Source: Cladochytrium replicatum (Eukaryota > Chytridiomycota > Chytridiomycetes > Cladochytriales > Cladochytriaceae). Taken from it: a stretch of DNA of 64,000 bases. The notes under the pieces were generated by a model. That model had not been told where the DNA came from. It was given only the letters and a program-made list of their open reading frames with translations, and did no database searches. How positions within the stretch are numbered: the stretch's first letter is position 1; every line of letters begins with the position of its first letter. Positions 43,207 to 55,100 of the stretch are shown here, piece by piece. The position numbers and the translations under genes are program-made. The stretch lies in contig JAHLKD010000083.1 of assembly GCA_025526935.1 (NCBI GenBank), positions 124,001 through 188,000 of the forward strand, read 5' to 3'.

Positions 43207-43450
43207 ATGCCAGTGAGAATAGTTTGGCCGACTTCTGGCTTATTGCAAACTTGAATTTCCCCTGAATTCAATTATGAGGCCGCTAATCCATTGCATTTGA
43301 TTTGGTTGCTAAAATTTCAGTTTGACCGTTCACGGATAGTATCATCTAAATTTCTTGCTGAGAATGAAGCCGGGTTCGCTATCTATATAATAAAGTAAAA
43401 CAAAGGATTCTTTTGCAAAACAGGACTTCATTTAGGTTTCACAGTCGTGG
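43207..43450 (+). repeat. Dispersed direct repeat, copy 1
   Basis: Shares with 48669-48885 the segments TTGGCCGACTTCT, TCTTATTGCAAA-like text, CTGAATTCAATTATGAGG, AACAAAGGATTC and the pair TTTGCAAA/CATTTAGG. Copy 1 contains about 80 bp in the middle that copy 2 lacks. No coding frame. It lies 1.2 kb upstream of the intact seven-helix gene. Confidence 0.8.
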
Positions 43451-44633
43451 AGTGACATTGTGATAGAGAACTATCAGCACTGCGCAGAGTCTTATGAAGA
43501 CTTTCTCCGGCGGTTGAGCTGCTCAGGGATATCGCAAAGCTTGCCGATTGGATCCATTCAGGCCTGATCCAACAATGATCTGCTTGGCATTATGGTTTTG
43601 TTGGTTACAAAAACAAACCAATCCAAAATGGCTCAGTTGATTGATGAATCTGCCATAACGGCTGGAAAATACTTGGCTATGGTTCCACGGAAACACCATC
43701 TCGACACAACTAGTCTTATCAAATGCTTCCAATATGGAAGATGCAGAATTGGTAGACCTCCCATTAACGTATCCGGTCCCTGGCCTCTCTTGGAGCGTTT
43801 CGACCAAGTGTGGGGTGTTAACAAGTTACGTGTCTTCACATTGCCGGTGCTGATCCTTGTCTTGAACAGCAAATTACGCTTGCTCTTCTTCAACACCACC
43901 TCCTGTGGATATCCGACACAGACCTCATACCTGCACAGAGCAAATGGCTGTTTGTACTCCTCCTTAGTCGACCTTTTAGAAGTAGACGCAGTATAGCTAC
44001 TTCGGAGGCTAGCAAGAAAACTTGTTCGGCTTGGGCAGAACATCGCACGTAAGACGTGGAGGAAGAATCAAGCGTTCAATCAAATTAAGTGCAATCGATC
44101 CACCAATCATTGGAATCATTACTGCCCTCACATCATTGCACAAGGGTTTGGGGAAAAAGACACGAATGAAAGCTCAAGAGTGAATTTGGGGCCACGAAAA
44201 GGGAAGGAGAGACAGGGTTTAATAATTTGCGGAAAGCTGCGGAGCTGACCTATGGATGAACCGAACAGGAGGCCTATGAAGTTGGATCCTGGTGCTCACC
44301 GGGACGCCACCGAAAACAATGTGCATAACGGATGTGAAGATGGGAAGTCCAGCAACGCCATTTTACTGATTGGTTGCCTCAAACATCTCATTGCACTGCT
44401 TTTCCAAGTCGCTTACAATTAAAATTTTGGGGAAAGTTAGTGTGGCTATGGAGACCCCTGCAGACTTGGTGGATCAGATCAGATCATGATCCATACAAAA
44501 GCAGAAGACTTTATAAAAAATATCCCAAGTGTAAATTTTTATTTGCTTTCTTTCAATATGGGCATTATTTTGTAGAGCCACTACCACAAAACACACCACA
44601 GTCCAGACACCAGGGGGGAGGGGACCGCTGGAT
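43451..44633. other. Intergenic, upstream of the receptor-like gene
   Basis: Contains a pair of overlapping antisense frames (43592-43996 plus, 43633-44043 minus) with no recognisable domain. I support no gene here. Confidence 0.4.
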
Positions 44634-46561
44634 ATGTCGGACCCGCCGGACGATTCAATCGTTGGCTACACGCCAGAACAATTTGAAAGTGGAATCAACT
44701 TGATCTGCTACCTGTATGTCTTCCGTCACCTCGGAGAAGCTTAATTCTGACTTTTCAACGTTGACCACAGTGCGTTTGTCACAATCCCACTGAATATGAT
44801 TGGGAATCTGTATGTTTTTACTAGAGTTCTCTCAGCGACATTGCGGAGCAGGCCGCGGGTTGTTCCTCAGAGTCTGAGACTGCCATTCTGTATGTTACGG
44901 AAAAACAACATCGAGTTTCACTAATTCTCATTTACGAAACCAGACATCGTGTTCCTCGACCTCCTGTGCTCTGTCGCATACGGTACTGAAATGACACACT
45001 TGTACATCGCTCGCCGTCAGTATGAACAGCCTTATTCCTCAGTCTTCGGGGGCATCATCAACGTATGTCTGGGATGCAAGTCTGTACAGCTTTGGTTGCT
45101 CACTAACCCTCAAACTCCAAGTTTGTCATTGTGAGCAACTTCATTCTGATATCGAACGCTGCATTCTACAGTTGGACTAGGGTCGTCCGCAAACTCCCGA
45201 CGGACCACGGTCCCTATGACGTAAAGCTCGTGGGACCGGCCATTGTGGTACCTATAATTGTCAATATTGTTTTTGCTGTTACCGGATCCTTTGGTCAAAA
45301 CAACTACATGTGAGTGCCATGGATGTACTTAAAATTTCCACACACCAACGCACTCGTTTTTCAGCTGCTGGCTCCGAAAGTCTGCGTATCCTGCGGCTAT
45401 TTTCACTGTCGCATGGTTGGTACTTCCACATATCTGCCTGACGCTTGGGAACTGATTTGTGTATTTTTAAAGTATCGTTCTCAGTACGGTCGCCCTCTGG
45501 TACTTTTACATCAGCATCATGGTCGAAGTGTTCAAAGTGTCACGCGGGGCGTTCCTCAACACGATCGTCTCGTACCGCCCCACTAAACCGCCGCAAGTTT
45601 CAGACCTCGACCAACCCAACTCGAACAATGCGCGATCCGGCGGAAGCACCCAGTTGAGTTTGAGAGAGCGGCAGATCATTGCAAAAATTTGCATGTATTG
45701 TCTTGCGTGCATCATTCAGGTATGTCCATTCCTCAGTTTGCCGCAGAAGCCTAAAAAGGTTTTCTTCACATCCTCGAACAGTACATGCCTGGCATTCCAT
45801 GTAAGCAACATGAACCTGAAATAATTCGCAAAAGAACCTCATGTGTTTGATAGTTGCAACTTCGTTTTTGTTCCCATATCAACCATATGTACTTTACGTC
45901 ATGGCCGTCGTGTCCATCAACCTTGGAGGCGTTATCAACGCAACCGCACTGATTCTCAACGAGGGACTCGGCAAGATTGCGGCCTCGAACAATGAGGAAA
46001 CAACGGGTATCCGAGACCCCTCTGCCGAAGGAAACAGTGGAGGCAACCGTGGCTTGAGATCGGACACGACCGCGGGCTCAAACAGCTGGCAAGTGCCGTC
46101 GTTCAACGGCGTGATTGCTAACCCACAGCTCTCCCAAAAAGAAAGCAATGGCTCGGTATGAGACAATCCTGCGGTCCTGTATTTCAATCTGAATATTCCT
46201 GTAGTACGCACTTTATGCTCCGAGAGCCTCTCAAGATAGGCCGCAGTACCACGGAGGTCACCAAAACGTTTACAGTGACCCGACACTGACCCAGGCGGCG
46301 GACCAATCCTTCAACCGAGTTTGGGACGTTTCGCCGGGACCCTCGCCATTCCTCACGGGAACTCAGACTTCATTCCAATCAAACATGTACCCCCCGGCAC
46401 CTCCAGCTCCAGAGCAGCAACAGCAGTTCCAAGCACAAGCTTCGCGACAAGCGTCTCAGTCAAGCATGTACAGCAACCCCGCGACGGTGGTTGACTACAA
46501 CGCATACGCTGAGGCGTACCGGAGCACCGCGCGATTGCAGCAATCGCAACCTCGCTACTGA
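44634..46561 (+). CDS. Seven-transmembrane receptor-like protein
   Basis: About nine exons join by short GT-AG introns from MSDPPDDSIVGYTPEQF to TGA at 46559-46561. Seven hydrophobic helices follow in order: AFVTIPLNMIGNLYVF, YIVFLDLLCSVAYGTEM, NFVIVSNFILISNAAF, AIVVPIIVNIVFAVTG, AAIFTVACIVLSTVALWYF, IIAKICMYCLACIIQYMPGI and VLYVMAVVSINLGGVINATA. A basic loop (VEVFKVSRGAFLN) and a Ser/Gln-rich linker separate TM5 and TM6, and a Gln/Pro/Tyr-rich tail of about 180 residues follows TM7. Topology and the C...YMPG pattern in TM6 fit a G-protein-coupled receptor, but I cannot assign a family or ligand. A decayed paralogue lies 0.5 kb downstream. Confidence 0.75.
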
Positions 46562-47070
46562 AAGCATTGAATGTGATAAGCGGACCCAATGCCAATTAGA
46601 AGATCAATATTTGCTTTCGAGTCTTTTACGGATTGTTGCTGTTGTTCCCAAGTTGGTGGCATTCCATCTCTGACGCCTACTTTTTTTCCAAGTTATGCCA
46701 TGCTATGGAGGAATAAGGTTCTTGTTTTATTTTGGATTAGTTCGCCCAGAAATCGTGTCATCTGTAGCGATGTCATCAGATGGTGTGGTTTCCAGGCCAT
46801 ATACCCCTAGCTTTCTTGTGTCGTAGTTTAGTCTGATACGTTTTCCTCCTCTGTGTAGCAATTGAGTGTTTTTGCCTTTTCTCATCCTGAACAAGTGATT
46901 TTGGTGTTGTGTATCAGTTAACTCGTTTGTTCGGGCCTCGAATGGTCGATATCGTTCAAAGAAGGAGTTTAGGCATGAAACTCTCAACTTCATAATTTTA
47001 TCGTAGTTCTATTATTTCGTACGAACAAAAAGGTGTGTGTTATCTGTTTGTCTGAACTGAGAACTATCAG
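46562..47070. other. Spacer between the receptor gene and its relic
   Basis: 500 bp with no coding signal; it should hold the 3' end of one copy and the former promoter of the other. Confidence 0.45.
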
Positions 47071-47074
47071 GAGT

Positions 47075-47219
47075 GCAAGTGGATGCCGTTGTGGGCTTCA
47101 CTCCCGATGAGTTGAAGAGCGGAATCAACTCAATCTGTGAGTTGATTGCATGCGCGATGCGACAGCTGTTCTCTGTGTCTCGCATTGGGATACAGCGCAA
47201 TGGCAGTTATTCGTCTGAA

Positions 47220-47267
<48 letters not shown>

Positions 47268-48660
47268 CGGACTCCTTAGAGTGCTCTCGAAAACCTTCAG
47301 GAGCAGACCACGGGGTTGTTCCAGTCAGTTTGAGATTACCCATTCTGAAAGAAAAGAATATTGAGAAATCTTACACGGCCTCGTGCTCCATTTAAACATT
47401 GTGTTCCTTGATCTTGTGTGCTCTTTCTCGTGTTTAACTGAAATGGTGCACTTGTTCATTGCTCCTCTACAGCCCGAGCTGCCTTATTCGGCTATTTTTG
47501 TATTTTTGGTGGATTGATCGCAGTCCGTGCAGCTTCCTCTCGTAAATTCAACTCTTGCACCATGCCCGAGAAACGGTTGACAAAGGCCCTTATGACGCAA
47601 AGCTTATTGGACCAGCTATTCTCGTGCATATGGTGATTGCAGCAGTGTTCGGCCGGACTTGGAGCAAACAACTACGTGTGCGTGAACAGTGCTATTGAGC
47701 ACCAGGAATCTTGATCAAAAAATCACGCACCTTAGTTGCTGGATTCAAAAGTCGGCATATGGGTCCACCCTCTTCCTCGTAGTTGGGTGGGTTCTTTCTC
47801 AACAACACCAAAATGCTTCTTTGGCGATGTATTAGATGTTCAGTACTCTGTCTCAAGTATGATCGCTCTCTGTGCACATCATAGTTGAAAAGAAAATCAT
47901 TGCAAAGATTTGTATGTAAATGCTCGCTTGCTTCTTGCAGGTATTCATCCAGCTAAAAGCAACTTCTCGGGTTTTTCTTTAATCTTGGATAGTAATTGCC
48001 AGGAATTCCATGTGAGCAACTGTTGTGTTCACAAGCACCTAAAGCACTACCAACGATGGTGCTGTGGTTTCCATCAACCTTGGGGGCATCGTGAATGCAA
48101 CGGCGCTGACTTTCAGCAAGGGACTCGGGACGATAGCCAGATCCCAAGATCGGTCATACTTCTGGTGAAGTAAAGGCACGTCGTTTCGGATCCGATATTC
48201 GGATATTCAGTGGGAGGAACGAGCAGCTGGGGAAGAGTCCCTTCACTTAAGGGCATTCTTGCGAACCCACAGTCCCCGCAGAACGATTTCAGATTCTTGT
48301 TAGGCCCATACAAGTATCCCAGTCCTTGCTATGACTTAACGATCCGTACTTTAGCCCGCGACGCGATCAAAGGACAAGCCGGCCACATCGTAGGTCCATG
48401 CCTGTACATATCTTCTATTTCGATAGCATCTGGGAATCAACCCTGGCCGCTCGCCGTATCCCACGGATACCAGAGCGGCAGTTTCATCGAGTGTGTATCC
48501 CCCCCATTTAAAACTCGCAAGAACAGACTGTAACTAGACAACCATCGCGCCCAAGCAGCCAGTACAGTAGTAGCAATCCAGCCACGGTGGTCGATGTGGC
48601 AGCAAACTATGTAATCGGGGTATATACGAACATTGCGAGATATAAGCAGAGTCCGAATGA
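47075..48660 (+). pseudogene. Decayed paralogue of the seven-transmembrane gene
   Basis: Colinear remnants follow the intact gene: VVGFTPDELKSGINSICEL (N-terminus), RVLSKTFRSRPRG (end of TM1 region), TEMVHLFIA (TM2), NAT/LTFSKGLGT-like text (TM7, about 48100), SWGRVPSLKGILANPQS (tail, about 48220) and SSSNPATVVDVAANY (C-terminus, about 48555). Stops and shifts separate every block, and a 43-nt poly-G tract sits in the TM1 exon. It reads in the same direction as the intact copy, as expected for a tandem duplicate. Confidence 0.8.
47224..47266 (+). repeat. Poly-G tract, 43 nt
   Basis: An uninterrupted run of 43 G lies within the former TM1 exon of the receptor relic, at the point matching NMIGN in the intact gene (relic text LNIG before, VGLLRVLS after). 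It could form G-quadruplex structures. Runs this long are unstable and often mis-sequenced, so the length is uncertain. Confidence 0.9.
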
Positions 48661-48668
48661 AAACCTTT

Positions 48669-48885
48669 GAGAACTACCAGTGAGACTAGCTTGGCCGACT
48701 TCTGTCTTATTGCAAAACTTTCTTTTCTCTGAATTCAATTATGAGGTCTCCAATCCATAGCATTTAATTTGGTTTGTTGCTACCTCCGACTTGAATTTCA
48801 GTTTTACCATAAAGTTAAACAAAGGATTCATTTGCAAACCAGGACTTTCATTTAGGTCTCACAGTCTCTTGTCATTCCATAAGCA
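48669..48885 (+). repeat. Dispersed direct repeat, copy 2
   Basis: Matches 43207-43450 in the same orientation, with an internal gap of about 80 bp and scattered differences. It begins within a few bases of the C-terminal end of the receptor relic. Confidence 0.8.
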
Positions 48886-48960
48886 ACTTGATCTGATAAC
48901 AATTAAAGTGGGAGTTTTGTCGACACAAAAAATAGAGGCGACATGTCATAGATCTCGGTT

Positions 48961-49594
48961 TTACAGCTTAGCAGGCACCATCTCGGACACCCTCTTCAAG
49001 TTCCACTCAGTCCACAGCTTCGCGACCAGCACACCGTCCGCCTCTCTTTTGATCTCGGTTACTGATACACACTTTCCATCCTTCTCATTCTCTTTGATCT
49101 TCAAATCTGAATTCTCGATGCTGCAAGTTGCTGTTACAGCTCCTCGTGCCTTTGCATAGTACTCGATCGTCATTCTGTTTGGAATGCCGCGAATAGGTCG
49201 TGGAGATTCGTCGAGCAAAGACAAGACTGCGAGGCCCTGCATGCCTTCGGCTACATAATTCACCGTTCAGTTACAACTGGCTAAACATTGAATCGAGATC
49301 TCCCACCAAAGTTGTATAGGGCCGCCGCATGAATGCTTTGGAACGGGTTTCGGAGGTACAAGCTCTCGACAAGCCGTGCTTGGCAATATCCTGGGGCAAG
49401 TTTGAGAACCCTAAATGGGATCGAGCCTGGTTGAAATTGAACTAAGTTGTACATGCATCTGTTATTAATCCTAAACAGTCATGCGCACCTGTATACGGCG
49501 AAGTGTATGTTATTAGCCACGAGAAGATGAAGCGGCCCACCCATCCGTAGTGGGAGAGCAACTTCCAGATCGGTATTGTATTCAGGATGGCCAT
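48961..49594 (-). CDS. DUF4442 hotdog-fold (thioesterase-like) protein
   Basis: Three exons: 49594-49489, one starting at 49426, and a last one ending in TAA at 48961. The N-terminus MAILNTIPIWKLLSHYGW is followed by FSWLITYTSPYTG joined to SIPFRVLKLAPGYCQARL, then RNPFQSIHAAALYNFG and, after the next splice, AEGMQGLAVLSLLDE, RGIPNRMTIEYYAKARG and TCSIENSDL. The N-x-x-x-S-I-H-A-x-A-L-x-N segment is the hallmark helix of DUF4442, a hotdog-fold group related to PaaI thioesterases. Substrate unknown, presumably an acyl-CoA. Frame is kept at both splices. About 185 residues. Confidence 0.8.
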
Positions 49595-49768
49595 GGGAAA
49601 GATTGCATTTGTGGTGTGAAGGGCTGTTTGTTGATTTTTTTTAAAGAAATATTTGGTTCTCAAAAACATCTTAGTTCGAGAAAAAATGAGCAAAGAAAAC
49701 GTCTTGTAAAGATCACAATCGCTAAAATAAATATTTTTGGCCATTCCAGCCAGCCAACAAAATCTCGC

Positions 49769-51711
49769 TTAAACCATCTCTATGTTGTCTTTGGCCCTCT
49801 CGTGGGGAAGATCCACATCGGGCTGAACGATTTCTATCGTATCAGAAAAACATATTGCTTAAAACAAACTGACTTACCGGGATGAGAACTGAGGAGATAG
49901 GGTGGATCACCCTGTTAATAAAAGGGACATGCAATGATCAGGTTTTTGCTTGTCCATTTCTGAACAACTCACCCGTTCTCCGCCAATATGTCGGGGATCT
50001 ACAAATGGGCAGAATCACATTAGCAAAGTTAATTGAGAAAGCTCTTTTCATCAAATCCTAACCGTGATACGCGACTCTCCGTCATTAATAGAGAACACCC
50101 AGTTCTTCGGCTCACACCCCTCGTGCTTCCCCTCGCCCAACCCCTTGCGTGCAGCGCACCGACCAGTATTCCCCCCCCTACGATGACGTCTTTTGCGGTC
50201 CTTGTGAGCTTTTCCGTCCTCCCTGTCGTGAGCGCAAACGCAGAGCTCCTCTTTCTTCAACAGCGTCTTGAAGCACCGCTCATTCTCCTCCATGAGCTTC
50301 TCAGAATAGGCGATAGTGTCATCCACGACGATCTAATAATGGAGATGAGTGAATAAATTCAGAAATATTTTGAAGGACGTACATGGTACTTGAGGATCTT
50401 TTTGAGATCCTTCTCGCCGTGTGGAGAAAAGAGGTGCTGAATGTTCTGGATTCCAAGGTTCATCCACCCGTTGTTATCTGGTGCAAAGATAGTAATGGCC
50501 TTCTCGCGTTCGATTTCATCAAGGAGCTTGGTCTTGCCCGCTGCGACAAGAGTGGTGGAGAACTTAAACGCCATCATGGCCATCATGTCCGTCGCGTCCA
50601 ACTGTAAGCATAAAGCCGTCAGTAAATAGTGACATTGCCCCGGAATGGCCCACCGGAAGGGATAGCACGCGACTGATGGCGAGAATGCGACCGTTTTTAG
50701 GACGAAGTTTGATGTTCTCTTCAACACGTGAGTGGAAGTTCTTGAAGTTTGAAATGCGTCAGCGAAGTAAAGAATTGCATTTGCTTCATCGCTCACCAAG
50801 TAATATTCGTCGTTAAACTCCATGACTCGAACGCGCTGACGCTTTCCGTCCAACTCATCGAGCTTCAGCTTGGTACGGAGCAGCTTCCCCTCGTAAAGAT
50901 CCTTTCTGTGAACATTGTCTTCAACCACGTGGTACTCAAGGAGCTCTTGCATTTCGTGCTTGTCCTCGTCACGGTCTTTGCGGCGTCGGGGGTCGTTCAA
51001 TTTGTCATCGTCGTCAGCATCGTCGTCCAAACGGGGGTGGCGCTTGCGACCCTTGCGGCGACCTTCGGAGTTCATATCGTCGTCTTCGTCGTTCAGACGA
51101 GGACAGCGCTTGCGATCCTTGCGGCGCCCTTCCGTGTCGAAGGATTCCGAATCCGCAAATTCTTCTTCTTGCGAGCTCCGGTGCCGGCGACGACGGCGAG
51201 ACTCGCGAATGGATTCGAGGGCTTGGTCAAGGCGCTCGAACGCCTGAAGAGAGAAAGAGAAGATGGTTATATGGTTATCGTTGTGAAACATAATGATGTA
51301 CCTCATCTGTACATGAAGCAGATCAAACATATAAAGATCAGTTTGAAATGATGATTGAGAGAAACAGAAGAAAACAAACCGGTCGGGGCCAGAAGGGTCA
51401 CTTCATCGCGCTCCAGTTCATTCCGAAGCGTATCCCCGTGCTTACAACAACGACAAACATATCAGCACAGGCTCAAAAGAGAGCTGGGTGCAACAAACCT
51501 TCTCAAGAAAGCGCACAAGTTTGCTGAAACGTTTTTCGTTCTGCAAGCACTCGATTATGGTCGAGCACTCCTTTCCCTCGTTCGCAACGACATCGTACTG
51601 AGCCGGATTGATCGCCGGCTGAAAAACAAGGTCGAAGGCTGCTGAAATGGGTGTCGCAGCGACAAGGGAGCCGGAAAGCGCAAGAGCAACAGCAAGGGAA
51701 GAGATTCTCAT
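49769..51711 (-). CDS. Secreted protein with two fasciclin (FAS1) domains
   Basis: A signal peptide (MRISSLAVALALSGSLVAAT) opens the gene. FAS1 domain 1 begins CSTIIECLQNEKRFSKLVRF, with the T-V-x-AP block VTLLAPT and AFERLDQALESI. A 75-residue insert of alternating basic and acidic repeats then precedes LLEYHVVEDNVHRKDLYEG. Domain 2 begins around FSTTLVAAGKTKLLDEIERE, has AITIFAPDNNGW and KKILKYHVVV-type text, and closes with IPDILAENGVIHPISSVLIP. The last exon ends DNIEMV, TAA. FAS1 proteins act in extracellular adhesion. At the junction near 51245-51378 the phases do not match by one base as I read it, so a boundary or a base is wrong there. No GPI signal was seen. Confidence 0.8.
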
Positions 51712-52113
51712 GTTTTTCAAGAGTAGATAAGCAAACCAAGTGCCACTGCAGGGATGTCTGTGCTCTGGAAGTATCAGAGGGCAGCCAATGGAGTATTTAT
51801 ATCGAGATGGCGTGGGAAGCTGGTTGGGGTCGTGAGAGATCATCGGCCCGCTGGTGACGCTGGCACCACCAACAAATGATCAAGTGACAACGCAGATGAC
51901 ACATTTGAGGCAGTAGATTTGATCCGCTGGCCCATGCAGATCATGGAAATCAGCGAGTGCAGTGAGCCCTCAACATCATGATACTTGATTTATATTTAGG
52001 AAGCGGTTTGCTCACTGTTTATTTCTGCTGTCTACTGCCTGTATACTTCACGGCTCTATCACTACCGCTCGTTTACGAACTTAATAGTGCTGCTCCAAAA
52101 AAATACAACTTCT
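51712..52113. other. Intergenic, fasciclin promoter region
   Basis: 400 bp between the fasciclin start and the helicase end. No gene or repeat found. Confidence 0.4.
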
Positions 52114-55100
52114 TCAAGTTCCATCATTGAGAATGAGAGTCATAATAACACGAACGACAGGACTTGATTCTAAGACATCCAAGCTCGGATCTGCGATCTT
52201 GCTTTCGAGAACCTCGTCAAGAAGCCTTCGTAATCCGTTCATCAGAATTGCGATGCGGGGGAATGTTTGGAACTTGCAAAAATCGTCCATGAGAAGAAGC
52301 ATGTTCTCCATGTCCACCTTTCATTAAAAAGAATTAAGACCCACTTCGTTCTCGCAAATGTGAAACAAACAAACCTGGAATGAACCTCCAAAGAGCAAAA
52401 GTGGATAGGCCGAAACTGTTGTCAAGTCCCTCACAAACGTTTTGCTGGTAACCACGACTTGGTGGTACATCCCAAACTCGGCCACTTCACCTCCGACACC
52501 ACCGCCACCGGCGCTTGCACCACCACTTGCACCCTCACCGCCGTCTTTGGGGAACCGCGGAACCCCAAAGTTGACGCTACTTGGGTGAACAAAAACGCGT
52601 CCAACGGGTTTACGGGCGAACAACTTCACTTGACGAGCGTCGGTCGCTTCCTTTTCAACAGTCCCGTGAGCAGTCTGTTCAAATTTTGCGGCTGGGTGTG
52701 CGATTCGAACAACGTTTGGGTAGAGTCCGGCCACAAGCACGGCTTTGAGTACTTTGATCTGGGAAGACGAGAACTGAGCACGAACTTTGCCCGGCGAGCC
52801 TTCCGATTCAGATTTTGTGACAAATCCGATATCACTGCCAAGAACTATCAGTCCGAACTGCCCAAATTCACAAACGATCCATACGTACACCAGAATTTGC
52901 CGGTACTGATCTCGAAGGTCAGCTATGCTGGTCAATGTTACGCTCGACAAGAAGTTCTTTTCGCAGAACTCTCGTTCCTCGGCATATAGCGCAGCACGCG
53001 ATAACTTCCCATCACTACCCAGTTGATTCCATTCCTCAAAGGCACGGGCATCTGTCAGCAAGTCGCTGTATCCCGTCGAAAATGCCTTTCGAGCTGCGGC
53101 CGCTTCGTCGCGCTTGTCTAATGGTGAGACAAACGGTGATTTGTTACTGAGAATTGCAGCGATGGTAAGAATCGGATCGAGACAGTTGAAAATAGAGCCA
53201 TATCTGGAAAGAATTAGTTATCGAATACTGTAAGTTGAACAGAACTCACATAAGCATTTTTGCTATTCTGAGATCAGCTGGGATAGTTGCCATATGTCGC
53301 CCAAGTGCGGTCAACTCTCCCGTATCTCTATCCAACGCATTCAGCTCTCTCAAGGTTGACACAGCTCGCTCTATGTTTGCCAACGAAGGCGGATCGATCG
53401 CCTGTATATCTATGTCAGCAAGAATTGAATGGAGCTTCTATCCCATACCTCGCGGAGGAAACGGGTCACATCTGACACCCCCATTGCCTTTATCTGCAAA
53501 CACAGCTGCTCCAAAGGCATCCGCAGCATCTCTGGCTTTTCGTGTGCCGGCATCTTACTTGCTTCAATGCGTTTCGTGTACAGCCGATAACATACACCAG
53601 GTTTGACACGGCCCGCACGTCCCCTTCTCTGCTTGCACGACGCACGCGATGCCCACACCTCCGTCAGGTTTAGCATGTACCCATCGAACTGCATCTGCTT
53701 AACCCGTCCACTGTCGATCACGTACACCACATCGTCGATCGTGATCGAAGTTTCCGCGACGTTTGTAGACACTACGATCTTGCGCACACCTTTTGGCATC
53801 CTTCGGAACACACGAGATTGCTCCTTTGGAGTCAAGTTTGCGTGGAGCGGGAAAATCTCGAAACGCCCGTAGCGAGAAGTTAGATCGCGGGAGAGTTGGT
53901 CGACGCAGCGTTTGATCTCCATTACGCCCGGTAAGAAGATCAAAATTGCACCGAGGCGATCATCTTCGAGATCCGTCGCGACTTCACAGATGTGCTTTGC
54001 GGTCGCGGCGATCAAATCATAGTCTATTTGGCCGGCCGTTATCTCTGCTGCTCGAATACTATCCACCTGCGCGTCGTCCAGACCCATGTCGGAAGCGAGT
54101 TGCGAAACATAGCTCTTAGCGGATTCATCCTTCTCCTCTTCCTCCAAAGCCTTCTTTCGACCTCCTTTCATTCGGAAGGGCATAATATAACCAGTTTCTT
54201 TGATGATAGACTCCAAATATATGTCCTTCACTGGGTGTGTGAACCCGGGTATCTCAAGCACCGGAGCACCTCTAAAGTAAATCGAAAAAGTTTCGCTGTT
54301 GATCGTGGCCGACATGAGAATAACCTTAAGATCCTTGCGCTGCTCCAGTCTTCTTAGGATGATCAGGAGGAAGTCACTGTCCACTTTGTAAAGCCATTTA
54401 GTACTTAATTTTCATGAGATGGACGGTTATACCTCCTCGCTCGTGCACTTCATCAATGATGACACAAGAAACGTCGGACAACAACGTGTCGGTTTGAATC
54501 ATCCGGAGCAAGATACCCGTGGTACAGAACATCAGCCGGGTGTTCTTCGACCGCACGGTCTCTCCTCGAATGGCGTAACCGATCGACGCTCCAACCTTCT
54601 CACACCTTTCTGCGGCGACACGTTCCGCTAGAGCCATTGCCGAAATCCTCCTTGGCTGCGTGCAGATAATGTTCGCCTGTTCACCGCGACCGGTTTCAAT
54701 CAGGTGGTCAAGAATAAATTGCCCAGTCTGAGTCGACTTCCCGCTATTCAATCAAAGCCTTGTGTCAGATTCGATTCCAGTGAGGATCCCATATCCCTGT
54801 GATTACCATCCAGTTTCACCACAAACAATTAGAACTTGGTTTGATTCTAAGGCCTAGATACCGAAAATGAACACATACCCCAGTGTCGACAAAAGGATAC
54901 ATACTGAAATAATCTCCTCACGGAAATTGTAAGAGGGTAGTTTCTTGCGGCCTTCGAGCATGTATTGGTATTCCTTCGTTTGCTTCTTCCTATTGAACTC
55001 ATCCAACACTCTAATGGACTCTGGCGTGTTCGCTACCCCTTCGAACGACCGTAGCTGACGATCAGGAACATATTTGCCTCCTCCTTGACCCTTCTTCCCG

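Noticed and set aside
47125-47364. Poly-Pro or poly-Gly proteins across the G tract
   Set aside because: Artefact of translating 43 G. The surrounding sequence is the decayed receptor exon.
50749-51351. A 200-residue plus-strand hydrophobic frame
   Set aside because: Antisense of the charged insert and FAS1 domain 1 of the fasciclin gene.
54740-54800. A tRNA-like TTCGATTCC sequence
   Set aside because: It lies in an intron of the helicase gene, and no acceptor or anticodon stem can be formed around it.
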